Shown: piece after piece, positions 12,603 to 25,037 of the stretch | Numbering within the stretch: the stretch's first letter is position 1 | Layout of the letters: every line of letters starts with the position of its first letter | Origin: Caprimulgus europaeus | Lineage: Eukaryota > Chordata > Aves > Caprimulgiformes > Caprimulgidae | Length of the DNA stretch: 64,000 nt | Assembly: GCA_907165065.1 (NCBI GenBank) | Contig: OU015529.1 | Coordinates: forward strand, 4,581,054 to 4,645,053 | Direction of reading: 5' to 3' | Made by a program: the position numbers and the translations under genes | Notes under the pieces: model-generated | Databases searched by the model: none | Told to the model about the DNA's origin: nothing | Seen by the model: the letters and a program-made list of their open reading frames with translations, nothing else

Positions 12603-14644
12603 GCTTGCCACCCACCAACCCCACTGTTGGAGAGAGAAGTGGGACATGGGAATAGCAAGGCTGAGTGGAGCTGAGGGGCTCCACATTGACCATCCCATCC
12701 CCAGACTAAATGTGAGCTGCTTCCAGCTCTGAAAGCTCCAGTCTGGAGAGGGGGTGAGTAGCAAGAAGGTTTCCCACAGCCAGAGTTGCAGAAATGCTCT
12801 GGCACAGGGTTCTGTGCAGGTAAAACACCAACCTGGCTGGTTAGCAGCCCCCATAGTAAGGATTTTGTTGCTTGGTCTGAGACCAATATTAGTGGGGAAT
12901 TAATGGAGTGAGGACCTCTCACTGTTACTCCTCTCTTTGGAGCAAGCAATCCTAAAGCAGAGTGTCTGTCTGGAGCTGTCAGAGACCTAGCAGCAAAGCT
13001 GGGATTTCTGCTCTGGTACATTTGTCTGTTATCTATCTCTGATTATTGTGTGTCCAGACCAGCCTGCAGAGAAGCATAGTTCTGCGACTTCAAAGGGTTT
13101 CTTACTGGCTAAGGATTAAACAAAAAAATTCAGTCAAAATCACAAGACAGTATTTCAACTGTGATGACTTGAAGTTCTCTTCTGAAAATAAAGGTTACAC
13201 AAAACAACATTGCAGACTTTGCACTGAAATATGAAAAGATGTACTACAGTCATGGTAAAACAAAGGAAAAGAAGATTCCTCTATATGCCACCCCTGCAGA
13301 CACAAGCCATAGTGAAGTGCCGGGATCTGCAGGGTTTGTTTCTGCCCTCTGATATATTTATCCACACTGGGATGTGCTTTGTGGAGATGAATCTTCTTGG
13401 CCCTGTAATTATTGCTCAGGAAACAGTTCTTCTGGCAATCCACTGAAAGGAATAAAATCCTCTTCTGCTTCTTCTCAGTGCAGATCAATACAACCCAGCA
13501 GGCAGAACCAGAGAACAGGCTTCCAAGGACTAAGAGTAGGAGCTACACCACTCTGTTATAGTCACCCTGGGTGTTATATATGCACAAGTGCCATGTAAGA
13601 GTTCCACAGGTAAGAGATGGTGCCATGGTATTGCTTCCCATCAGCATGGACATCCCTCCTGGAGATAAACCCCAGATGTGCACCATGGGATATGTAGGAT
13701 GGCTGCACAGGGACAGCAGAAGAAGGTGGGGCAGTGCCAAAGTCAGCCATGGAGAGAACAACAGAAGCTCCTGGGAAGCTCTCCAAAGCTCTGACTTGGG
13801 CTTCCTCCAGGTATTTCTTTTGGTGAAAAGAGACTTTCTTTCTTCTCTATTGATGTGTGAGGGTGGGATGGCACAAAGCCCACTCCCTTTGGTCTGCGGG
13901 GACCTGGCGCTTTGCAGGAGCAGAAAGTCCCAGCTGTGGGAGGTGTTTCATGGTGGTGGTCCCACCACAGGCCAGGAGAAGGTCACAGCTTAGCAAGTCC
14001 TGAACAAACAGATGCACATCCAACACATCTGCTGGGAGCCGTCTGGTGAGTGGGAAGGTCCTTGGCTGCTACTGGAGGGACACTTCTCACAGCAGAAACT
14101 TCTTCTTACCAGCCAGCAAATCCAAACAGAAAGCGTGGGTTGCTGTCTTGGCCATGTGAGTTGATGGACTGAAGTGGCCTAGTTTTAATAGAAGAGGCAC
14201 TTTCAGGTGAAATGTTGAATCTTCTCAATCCCAGGAGAACACGTCTCATCAAAATTTTATATGGCCTTGGGGTCTTGGTGTTTTATAAACAAGGCATTTT
14301 CAGTTGCATAAATGAGAAAAGACTGGAATATCATAAATTGCTCATCCAAGGAAAAAAAAATAAATGAAGAAAGAAAAGCTCAGGAACTTAAAATATATGG
14401 AAATTTATATAGACCTTAGGGAGTTTTATCTAACAGCAGTACTGTTGCTCCTGCAGGGAACTACAGTAACCGGGAATTTCCCACATCATTCATTCTCTCT
14501 TCTTGGAGTACTTTTGAGTTGAGGTCCTGAATGTGTTGCTAGAACAGGTGGTGTAGTTTGAGGGGTGTAAGTCACCTCAGGTGAGATTTAAGGGACCTTT
14601 CTGAACTAAACATCCACCTACATGGTTACCTTATGTTACATGGC
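12603..14644. other. Non-coding, no recognisable feature
   Basis: Somewhat GC-richer single-copy DNA. Open frames such as 13571-13993 (+, about 140 codons) have no recognisable domain or convincing start context, and I treat them as chance. Confidence 0.45.
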
Positions 14645-14695
14645 ATGGGACTTGATGACCAAAGGGGTCCCTTCCAGTTTAACATGAAAGAAAAC
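14645..14695 (+). mobile_element. Possible decayed CR1 3' tail
   Basis: GGGACTTGATGACCAAAGGG followed by GTCCCTTCCAGTTTAAC resembles the CR1 end (GACTTGATGATC...AGGTCCCTTCCAACC...), but the terminal ATTCTATG repeats are lost. Weak. Confidence 0.35.
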
Positions 14696-15244
14696 TAATG
14701 AAAGAAAAGTTTGTTGTTCTAGAGCTCTTTTTAATTGCCATGAGGAGGTTGTCATATTGGAAAAAAAAAAGATTATTATCAGTCATAATACCAAAATGCT
14801 AAAAGAAGGTTTAATCTCTGTACTTATCATCTACTTCCCTATTGAAAAATAGTATGCTTTTCCTTTACATTAAAACTAAAATAAAGCAAAAATCACTATT
14901 TGTGCTGAGTTTTTTCCAGTCTAGCTATACAAAAAGTCATTTTCCAAAATGACAAAATTTATTTAAAGTCTTTAAGGAAAGAATAAGCCATCTAGAGGGT
15001 GGTATTGCTAAAGTACTCTAGGGTCTTTAAAATGGTACATTAATTCCTATGCAATCTTTTCCATTCTTTCTGGATATCCTTGTAATGATTCAGTTTGCTT
15101 TCTCTACTGTGTGTGGCCATTATTCACAGCCAGGCATGTTAAGGGAGGAGTAAAGCCCCACAGTGCTTCTTGTGCTAACATGGAGTGGTAGAGGCAGCCC
15201 CTGCTTAGGATGTCTCACAGCCTCTACACACACCCACATGCACA

Positions 15245-15408
15245 TAGAATCATAGAATGGTTTGGGTTGGAAGGGACCTTAAAGCTCACCCAGTTCCAAC
15301 CCCCCTGCCAGCAGCAGGGACACCTTCCACTAGACCAGGTTGCTCAAAGCCTCATCCAACCTGGCCTTGAACACTTCCAGGGAGGAGCAGCCACAGCTTC
15401 TCTGGGCA
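15245..15408 (-). mobile_element. CR1 LINE 3' fragment (1 of 3 clustered)
   Basis: ATAGAATCATAGAATGGTTT, then GGGTTGGAAGGGACCTTAAA, CACCTTCCACTAGACCAGG and GGGAGGAGCAGCCACAGCTT are the CR1 3' UTR in antisense. It breaks off after CTTCTCTGGGCA. Confidence 0.9.
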
Positions 15409-15451
15409 CATGCTTGTACACACATGGGCTGATGCTGGCATTTCCCAACTT

Positions 15452-15540
15452 CACAGAATCGTGGAATGGTTTGGGTTGGAAGGGACCTTTGAAGGTCGTC
15501 TAGTCCAAGTCCCCCTGCAGTGAGCAGAGACATCTTCTTC
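15452..15540 (-). mobile_element. CR1 LINE 3' fragment (2 of 3 clustered)
   Basis: CACAGAATCGTGGAATGGTT, then TGGGTTGGAAGGGACCTTTG, AAGGTCGTCTAGTCC and CCCTGCAGTGAGCAGAGACA: about 90 bp of CR1 terminus in the same orientation as its neighbours. Confidence 0.88.
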
Positions 15541-15688
15541 TGAGATTTTTAAACAAAGTGCTGTTTCAGTACTGGGTTTGGGTATCACATAACCTTATTA
15601 TCCTTGGCAGGAAGTTGTATTATGATCCTGATCAAAACATTAATGTAAGTCCTGGAAAAAAAAATGTTTTTGTTTTAGAAGAACAAGA

Positions 15689-15826
15689 TCACAGAATCAC
15701 AGAATAGTGGGAGGGTTGGAAGGGACCTCAGGAGATCATCCAGTCCAATCCCCCTGCCAAAACAGGTTCCCTACACCAGGTTGCACAGGGAAGTGTCCAG
15801 GCAGGTTTTGAACATCTCCAGAAAGA
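15689..15826 (-). mobile_element. CR1 LINE 3' fragment (3 of 3 clustered)
   Basis: TCACAGAATCACAGAATAGT, then GGGAGGGTTGGAAGGGACCT, GATCATCCAGTCCAATCC and ACACCAGGTTGCACAGGGAA. A different CR1 subfamily from the two copies just upstream (it has the CAGGAGATCATCCAGTCC variant). Confidence 0.85.
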
Positions 15827-18800
15827 TCTTTGACTGGTTTGGTTAACCCACTTGTAGCATCTTTCCATGAGGAGCTGCTCCTCTCTTTGGCTCAGGTCTC
15901 ATGGTATTGAAGAGGTACAATTGCTCTTCTGGCTGGAATATTGCAGTTCCTGGGAATTTTCAGAGCCTCTGATATACCATATCCCACACAGCTCCTTAGT
16001 GAACCTGGAAGATAAGGTGCTAAAAACCATGGAAATGCTTGCTTGGAAAGGCTGGGTGAGGTTTCCATGTCCTGGTTCTTCCACGTGCTACTGGTAATTT
16101 GAAGAAATTCTGATCAGGTTGTTAAATTACTCTGATGCTAATGTGCTCCAGGTGGTCCTACGCTGCTGGGAGCTGACATGTGTTTCATCACAGGAGAGAC
16201 ACAGCAGTAAGTGTGGAGGAAATGGAAACACTGCAAAGGCTGCCAGCTGTCATTTGTTCAACAAGCAGAACGGTCAGTGCTGATTATAATGCACTATCAC
16301 ACCGCCGGTGCAATCCCTGAACCACAAACAGAACCCTGCAATAAATACAAATAAAACCAAGAAAGGGCTGCTGAGATGTAAATAAATAAAAGCATCTGCT
16401 GAAAATTGACCTCACCTCCCTTACAAAAGCCCTCCCCAAAACACAGGGTGGCTGCCAAAGGCATGTGTGCTCCTTGTCTCTCTGCTTAGGGAACCGTGAT
16501 AAACTGTGTTTGGATCCTTCTGGGGTCATGAGCTCTGCAAGTGGATCCTTTTTGGTTCAGCGCTTGAGCCCGAGTCATAGCACCCTTGGGTCATCTCTGT
16601 TAGGAGCCTGGAAATCAAAACCAGGCAGTGGGACACCTTGGCTGACAACAGGCTGTGTGCCATAGCCATGGCAGCAGAAAGCCTGATGTGTTAGCTTTGT
16701 CCTGGAGATGCCTGGTGGCCAGCCCCAGCCTCTGGTTTCTTTGCAGAAGACTTTTTCATAGCTTGAGTGGATTGAATATTACTCACACCTCAGTATCATG
16801 ACAAAAGCTGACCCAGCACCGTTTATGTCAACAAGAGTATAATGTCTTTATGAGAATGAGATTTGTGTGCACTGGATACCCATTACCTTGGGTGTAGGTT
16901 GGGATGGCTCAGTGCCAGCAGTGGTCTGTATCCTTTGGCATATCCTAAGCCCTTCAGATTTGTAGGGATGTAGTATGGAGTCAGAAGAGATGAAGAAACC
17001 CTAGGCCCCAGCTGTCTCATCAGAAGGAAGCCATAGATATTTGTCACTGAGAAACCCAAGGTTTGTTGTTAAAAAAGGAAAAATAAAATTACTCTGAGTC
17101 CTTGACTCACATTTTCAAAGGCCTGTAGGTGCTGAGAAGGACTTTCAAGAGGCCCCAAGCAGGATGTAGAACTGTGTTTCCCATGGGTGGAGTAGATCTA
17201 GGCTGCAAGCAAATCTGACACAGAGCAAAAAGAGCTTTCTGATGGCAAGTGTGGAGCACTTCAACCTTTCTCCTGAACATGGCCTGTGGCAGGCAGCTGC
17301 ACCTGGTTGAACCTTGGCTGGAGGAGAGGGAGATAGAAATGGGCAGTAACTGGAAAGATGTGTTATGCCCTTTCCTGAGTCTTTCCCTCTGCAGGGTTGG
17401 TGGTTTTTCCTGCAGCCAGAGCACAAGTGATGCCCTGGGGAGGGTCAGACACTCCATGGCCTCCTTCCCCTTCCTTCAGTCTATCCATACCTCATCCCAG
17501 TCTGTGGGATATACAGCCAGCATGGGGATCAGAGAACTTCCAACAGTCAAAAGAGTACTTTATGGCAATGTCACAACCCAAATATAAAATACCTTAACAG
17601 AGGAAACTATCAGCCATGAATACCTGTGATCAAATGATCTTTTAAGGTCCAAAATATTCTAAGTTAGCCGTTATAAATGAGGGAATAAAAAACACCTGTC
17701 TTTTTTTCTGGCCTGATGTTAGTGGATAGTTTTAATAAATTTCTTGCTGGAGCTTCTGCACTTCAGCAGCATACCCATACCAACATGGGCTTAGCACCCT
17801 GGCCATTTAGGTTGTACATATAGTCATGGCAAATAAAGCCCCCTCCCCATCTTTTGATCCTGCAATACAGCTCAGTTGACATGGATGTACCACAGCTGAA
17901 GGTCTCAGCACCTTAGGGCTGACAGATGAGCCTAATTAAAGCTTCCCTTCCCCTCTTTTTAAAGGGTAGATTGAAAATTATTGCATTAAATCCTTTTTGT
18001 GGGAGAGCTCTTCTCTTGTAAAAACAATTCCCATTGTAAACTTCTGGATGGTAGAACATGGTATCCCAGCATACCTAGAATCTCCTCCATTTAACGGCAA
18101 TATGAACAGCATCATTTTAAAGGCAAGTCCATTATAATTGTTCTTTTCTACTAAATCTCATATCATATCGATCTTTTCAGCCACTAAATTCCCCCCTCTA
18201 TTTCTTAAAGTATCAAAAATGCCTGAGAGAATGAGCATCCAAATGTTTTCCAACTGTTGTGCTGAATTTGTCAGTTTTCTGGTTAAAGGTATTTAAAGCC
18301 AATATTTGTTTCAGTCACACTGAAAGTTCATTTTCCACCGTTCTTCTCTGATTATTTCTGGCATTTAATCTACTAAATGTAAACTGCATTTCTCAGTCTG
18401 TTTGTAACAAGTTCTTTTTTTGGTTTCAAAGTGTTATACTACCTAGCTACTATAAATAACTGCTATACAAACCATTGTCCTAAAACTAAAACCGGATCAT
18501 TTGTTTATGAAACTCTCCTTAGAACAGGGAAAACTTTCAAACCAAGGGATAATTTTCCAGTGAAATATCACCATTTGGGGAAATTTGTCCCATTTTCTGT
18601 CTTTATAAGCATTATAACCAGGATTAAAATTTTCCATTTCTAACGAAGCACTTTTTTCCAGATCAATGTTGCTTCATTTAAGTTTGATCTTGTTTCTATT
18701 TAGCTCTGAATTCTTCTCAGGTTATTTGAGGCCCATCATGTTTGTTGCTTAATTGTGATTGAGTACTGTTTGATATCATTTCAAAATATCATTTTCATCA

Positions 18801-21800
18801 TTATAATTATGCCTCTCATCCTCAATAGTCAAGTCATTAGTGGGAGGATTTCTACATAATTATTATGCCAAACAAGTATTTTTCAGATGTCAAATTGCAA
18901 TGGCAATAGGTCTGCAAATCACCTCTGTGTGTGACATGGCTAAAAGCACAATGCCAACTTCTGGGTCTTCTGAGAGGGAGACAAGAGAGCACTTCCACAC
19001 AAATATGCACATTATACATCTTGATATTTATCAATTCAACTTGGTTCTTCAATAATTCCTTTTTTTCCTATTGAATACTGTGCCTTTTCAGCTGAGAAAC
19101 AGTCAAGTTCTGCATCTATTTGTGGGTTTTTGGGGTAGTATTACCATTACTAATGGTCTTGCACTTTTATTTTCAAGGGTAATTTATCATACTGTATCTC
19201 CATGCTAAGTGTTTGTAGGAAATCCAGTTTAATCCATTGCTTGTGGAAGAAAATCCAACTAGAATTTTAACTCGATGAAGCAAATATGAACTATTTTGCT
19301 GCTTCTAAGTGGATGCACACAGGTCCAAATTAAAACATGTCTCTGAAAGTTCACTTGGGACTGCTGATAGAGTCTATTCCATCCAAAATATTGCATTTTA
19401 TTGACATTATCAAGTACAAGGCTAATGTCTCTTACTAATCCTCAGCTCCTAGTAGTCTTTACTATCATACACCACCTCTGGGTTTGTGTGTGAAAATCCA
19501 GGAAAGCATCTTAACATTTACAAAAGTTGTGTTTCAGCCAAAGCATTAGTAGGACATCTCATTCTGCAAAGGTACTGCTTCAGACCTCTGATAGATCCCA
19601 GTTTTACTGAGCAAACCTCATGATCCCCATCATGAGGTTGGGGATCTCCACTCTTGGACCATGGTGTAGGTGCAAGAAAACAGAAAATCTCTAAAAAACA
19701 TTCAGTCACATAAGAAATCCTATACTTTCAGTTAATTCTGGTTTAATTAAAATGAAAAATATTATGTATTGCATGTGAACTTCTGCTAATGCCATGTATT
19801 GAAAAAAGTGAGTTCAATGCCACGAAATGTGAGATTAATTAAAGTAAAACATTTAGACTTTTTCTGAAGCCCATGTTTCCCCATTATCCATGGGTTTCCT
19901 ATTTCATTTTCATGTTTGCCCTCCCAGCCATGTGGGATTGAAATGAGCTTCTTTTTCAAAGAAAGTTGAGACTCTTGCACATCAAATAAATTTAGCTGAT
20001 GGACCTCTAAAGAAAATATTCATTACCAGGCAACTTGTAATAAAATCTTTCATCAGTGGTATCGTGTGTGCCATGTTGTTCTTTGTGGGCTGGCTTCTCT
20101 GAGTGTTTGGTGTGCATTGCTCTTGGGTGACTGGCTGACCTCCAGCCTTCTTCCAGGGTCAAGGCAAATATTGGAAGCCTACTCAGTGAACACAAGCCCA
20201 CGGACTGGCCTCATCGCTGCAGGAAAGTTGGTTACTCTACAGGTAGTGATCCTCAAAAGTCAAGTATTTGCATTCACCTCTTTTCACAAGAGATTCTGCT
20301 TATACTTTTGACTTTAAGACAATGTCTTTCAATGATTGTACCATGACAAACACTATATAAATAAAAATACATTTTTTTGTTCTAACACCTGACACTCAGG
20401 AAATACCAAATCTATGCTGAGCTGAAGGAGGAGGAACTGCCAACACAAGAAAATGGAGCAGGTCTTGGACGAATTAACACCACATGTTTTCATTTAATAT
20501 ATTCATTACGGTTTCTATTAAAAAGCCAGCACTTGCCCAGTTATATAATGCTGTCATTTTTGTGGATGGCAGGACTGGAACTGTCTTTCTAAAATATGAT
20601 ATTATTTTGGCTCATTTTTCCAATAACTTTTTCACTTTACTTCTGCTAAGTTTAAGGAAGTAGAATGAGGCTGATCCTGATAGTTTAGAAGGAAACAGGT
20701 GGAAATTTAGTACAATAGTAGGTGAGTACTAGTTGTACAGGGTAAGTGAAATGTACAGGAAGACTCAATCACAATTCCTGTTGCCATCATGTTGTGTTGG
20801 ACACCATTGATAAAGAACGTGGAACAAATACACAAATCAAATTATTTTACTGCTGCTCAGGGTGTGACACACAGACTGGGACAGGACCAGAGCCTGCAGC
20901 TGGTTTCTTCCCTGTATTTTGACTCATTTCAAATTCAGCAAGCTCTTCACTTCTCTCAGCATGAGCAGGATATTTGCCAACACCAGCCGATGTCACTAAG
21001 GAAAAGCTCCCTGTGTTATGGTTGAGGCTCTCAACGAGGTAATTTTCTCCATGCTGCAAAGGTGACTGTAGCATGCTGTCCTATAATGTTCAGCTAGATT
21101 TTCCTCAGACTCTTAAAATAACTTTCCAACACTGCAGATTATCAAAATGAAGATATGCAAAGTGCCTTCTCAGCACTGGACAGGGAGCTTAAATCCATTA
21201 AACCTCAAACCTTAACTTTTATCACCGCTTGCTGCTGTCACAAGCCCATTTCCAGTCCCTTAAGGCAATTTCCTGAAGGATGGTGGAGCTGGTGAGTGAC
21301 TTGCTGAGAGTCTGAGGGGAATACTTAGTTATCTATGTTGACATTGCTGAGCTGATATCAATGTACGTCGACAGATTTATGTAATCTAGAGATCAAGGTT
21401 TGAGGATGTTCCCATATCTTAAGAAAATAATAGAGATCATTGTGCTCTTGCCCTTCTCTTGCTCTTTCCTCACACTCTTCTTCATTTATCCCAACCTTTT
21501 GTGCAACTTCCCCTCCCCTTCTGACACCCTTTTCCCTAATCAATTACTATATGCTTATTTTTGGTTTTTGTACTGGCACACATAATCTCCCATTTCCTTG
21601 TATGTTTCTACATAACATAATATATAAAATTCTAAACCTTGATTTACACGAAGAATAAAAGAAATAAATTCAGATGTTTGGTTAAAATTTTCAAAGTTTG
21701 ATTTAAAGATTAAAGGAAGAATATAAATACTAAAAAAAACCCAACCAAAAAAACTGGAAGAATGACATTTCAACACATCATTCTGAAACTTCAAGTCTCT

Positions 21801-21982
21801 TTTCCTTCATTCATCATTGAACAGTTTGTCAAGACCCGCTTCAAAATGGTCAACTGTCTTTGCAGAGTTGTCATTTTACACCTGAAAACAAGTAGAGAAA
21901 CAGGAGTTTGTGTTCCTGTTGAATACAAGACCAATTCCATTGTTTTCCATGGTATTACTTGAGCAATAAGTGAGTGTTTGAC

Positions 21983-22004
21983 ATATATATATATATATAT
22001 ATAT
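21983..22004. repeat. (AT)11 dinucleotide microsatellite
   Basis: Uninterrupted AT repeat, 22 bp, in AT-rich non-coding DNA. Confidence 0.95.
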
Positions 22005-25000
22005 TTACGGGAAAATTTAGATTTAAAATCTGAATTGAGATGTCTTTTCCAACAAAAAATACTTCAATGTCTGATCTCATTCTGCTTAATGGCTGACAGT
22101 GCTATAGACTAGGTCCTTATTACTGAGAAACTGTTTAAATCACCATAAAATGGCAAATGTCTGCAAATAGAGTACCTGAAGTTTTTTACTACTCAGGGCA
22201 AGAAATATATCCACAATGACCTGAGTTTTGAGTATATGATTTCTGGGCCATATCATTCTAAGTTAATTAAATAGAAAATTGGGGTTTTGAGGATACTTTC
22301 TCTGGGAATTCCTGCAATAGTTACTGTGGATTAGCACATAACTTAATCACAGTCTTATAAGTGTTAATTGTTCTAAAAAGTAGGATAAAGATTATATTCC
22401 TGACACATAGCCAACTAGAAAATTACCCACTTATTAGTGCTCTAACCTGAGAACTAAAAAACTGTGACTCAGGACTCATTAGAACATTAACAAATATAAT
22501 AGGACCTTTTCTTCTTTTTGTTCCCTCTTTCCTTCAGTGATAACAATAACAACAACTCAGGCTCTACCATTTATAACATGGAATATATTTTCTTGGCTGC
22601 AACACAACAACTTTGCTTAGCTTGTCTAGACTCAACTTGGTATTTTTTAATGTAAATTTTTTGTTAGTATTTAAGGTTATTATTTGTTTGTAATCAGAAG
22701 ATTGGATTAATTTTTCTTCTTTTCAATTGAAGCCCTATGCAAATTAAGTCAGTGGGATGTGTCACTGACGGCAGCATGAACACCAACAAATTCAGAGCAT
22801 GTTACCTGTGTCATGTACCACACAGCACAGTTATGGCACGTAGATCTGGCAACTTGAGAGCTGGGCCACCAAACTACCCCAGGTCCAATTTCCTTGGTGA
22901 CCCATGTCCTTGTCCCCAGGTCAAGGAGAGAAGGATGCTGAGCAACACCATGGACTTGATCCTCTACAGATGGTGGCATCTTCTGCTGAGGACCACAGAG
23001 TGACGAGTGCAGGGATGAAGCAGAGAAAGACTTTGGGGTAGGTCATCACCTTGGCTCCACAAAACCTGAACTCTGTGGGTACTGCGCTGACCTCTTCTCA
23101 AGAAACTTTCACAAAGGCACAGAGTGCATTTCCTCAGCTGGACCAGGGGAATGAAAAACAATCAGGATTCAAATCCATACAGATTGAGGAGTGCCGCTGA
23201 AATCTCTCTGCTGGGCTGATCTTGTTTGTTTTTCTTCACTTAAAGAAAGTATCTGGATGTGCTTTTGTTACTGGAACAACCTCTGGAAAGCATACAGTGA
23301 CTGCAAGCAAGAAAACATATTTTATTAATGTACTGTGGGTTATTACCAAGATATGGTTGCAAATTTGGAAAAATCTGTTCTTATTTAAATATAATAAACA
23401 AACTGGGTTTGAGATTTGCAAATACTGTTTAATATAACTTCTGTCTCTGAGTATGCATTTGTTCATGCTGATAGATACGAAGAATAACTTTATGGAAGTT
23501 GCACTGGAGAAAAATTGAGTGTAGGAGGAGAACTAAGGAAAGGAATTTGAAGCAGAAACCACAGCCTCGTGGTACAGGAAAAAAGGAAATATCTGTTGTA
23601 ACTTGTACAGGAAATTTATCTATTGCACTGACATTTTGATGCTGTAGTTGGGCGTGCTTTGACAGTAAATACTATTATACAAAGAAAAAGAGATCGTAGT
23701 GTCCTGACCAAACTAGATGCCAGCAATTCAATTCATTGCCTCAAGTAATTCTAGCATGTAAACAGAAGCCCCCAAACCCTCTCCTACATCCTACTGAAAA
23801 TGTTCACTGTTTTGGTTTTGTCAGCTGGATGAAAGTCATGTCACAGTTTGTTTAAAGAAAAAGCTTTTTATTTCAGAAAACATATTCCCTGGTAAGTCAC
23901 AAGAGACAAGCGTGTAGAAAGTGCAACAAACTGAGATCTAGGGTAATCCTTACCCTGAGAATACAGGGATAAACAAAATACATTTTCTAACCTAAAAAAA
24001 ATCTCTGCTGTCCTTGGACATATTATGTGATGAAACCACAACGGTTTTACCTTCTAAAATATGAGCAGAGTTCTTTAAGAAAAGAAATAAAGGCTTCCAT
24101 TAATGTTCCTCCTCTTGAATCTGTCCTGGGGGTGTTATTTATTCTTTGTGTTGCCTCATCCACACCAACAGTGTTTGAATTCAGTGACATTTGCACACAG
24201 AATGTACCTACCTTTTCCGAGAAATCAAGATATGTCATAAATGTACTGGTGACATTTTCCTGAGGACCTGAGATATTTTTACCTTTAAACCCGCCCTACT
24301 CCCAATATTTAAATTCTCATGCTCTTTGGGCTCTGGTATACACATTTCAGATGCATCTTTTACCACTTAGTGGTGATAGTAAAAAAGAAAAGACAAACCA
24401 GCCAGAAAAGTCCAGCTCCTCCAAGACAACAGTAAATAAATAGGACAACTCAACTTCAATTACCCCGTTGTATCTTGGGAATATTTTGAATGCTTCTGTC
24501 TTGGTATGTTCCCTAAAAGTAAAAATTGTCCAGACACACTAATTAAGGAAAATAGAGAACAATCCATTTCATTTCAAACTGAAGCAGATCAGAAAACACT
24601 CTTGTATTTATTTTTCTTGTCCAAGTCCCAAGTCATGTCCCTCAACTCTGTGTTTTGGTTTTGTGAGACTGAAGTCAGACAAAGAATAAAAAGCAGCCAA
24701 AAATGGAATAAACTTTTAGCAGGGAAAGTGACTGTGATAGTCAATCCATGATAACTCCCTGACTTACTCTCTTCTTAAAATAAAGGGAAAACCTTTAATT
24801 ACATAATAATTTTCCACAGATTTTTAAAAAAGTAATTTACAAAGCAAGTGAACTCCAACCTTTTACAGTTCTATCAAAATTCTATAATTTTAAAAGATGT
24901 CTTCGATATTCTCTGATTAGCTGAAAATAGAATCACTTGAATAATCTTTTTTCAATTAAGATGTGATTTTTATTAAAAATTGATTTTTCCATTAAAATAT

Positions 25001-25015
25001 TTTCATTTTTCTCTC

Positions 25016-25037
25016 TTTTTTTTTTTTTTTTTTTTAG
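25016..25037. repeat. Poly-T run (22 bp)
   Basis: Uninterrupted T run following a CTCTC pyrimidine tract. It could be the poly-A of an old minus-strand retroposed sequence, but no flanking duplication or body was recognised. Confidence 0.9.

Noticed and set aside
12503..13021. 172-codon open frame on the minus strand
   Set aside because: It overlaps the end of the minus-oriented solo LTR and runs into its flank. There is no retroviral or cellular protein resemblance, so it is a chance frame.
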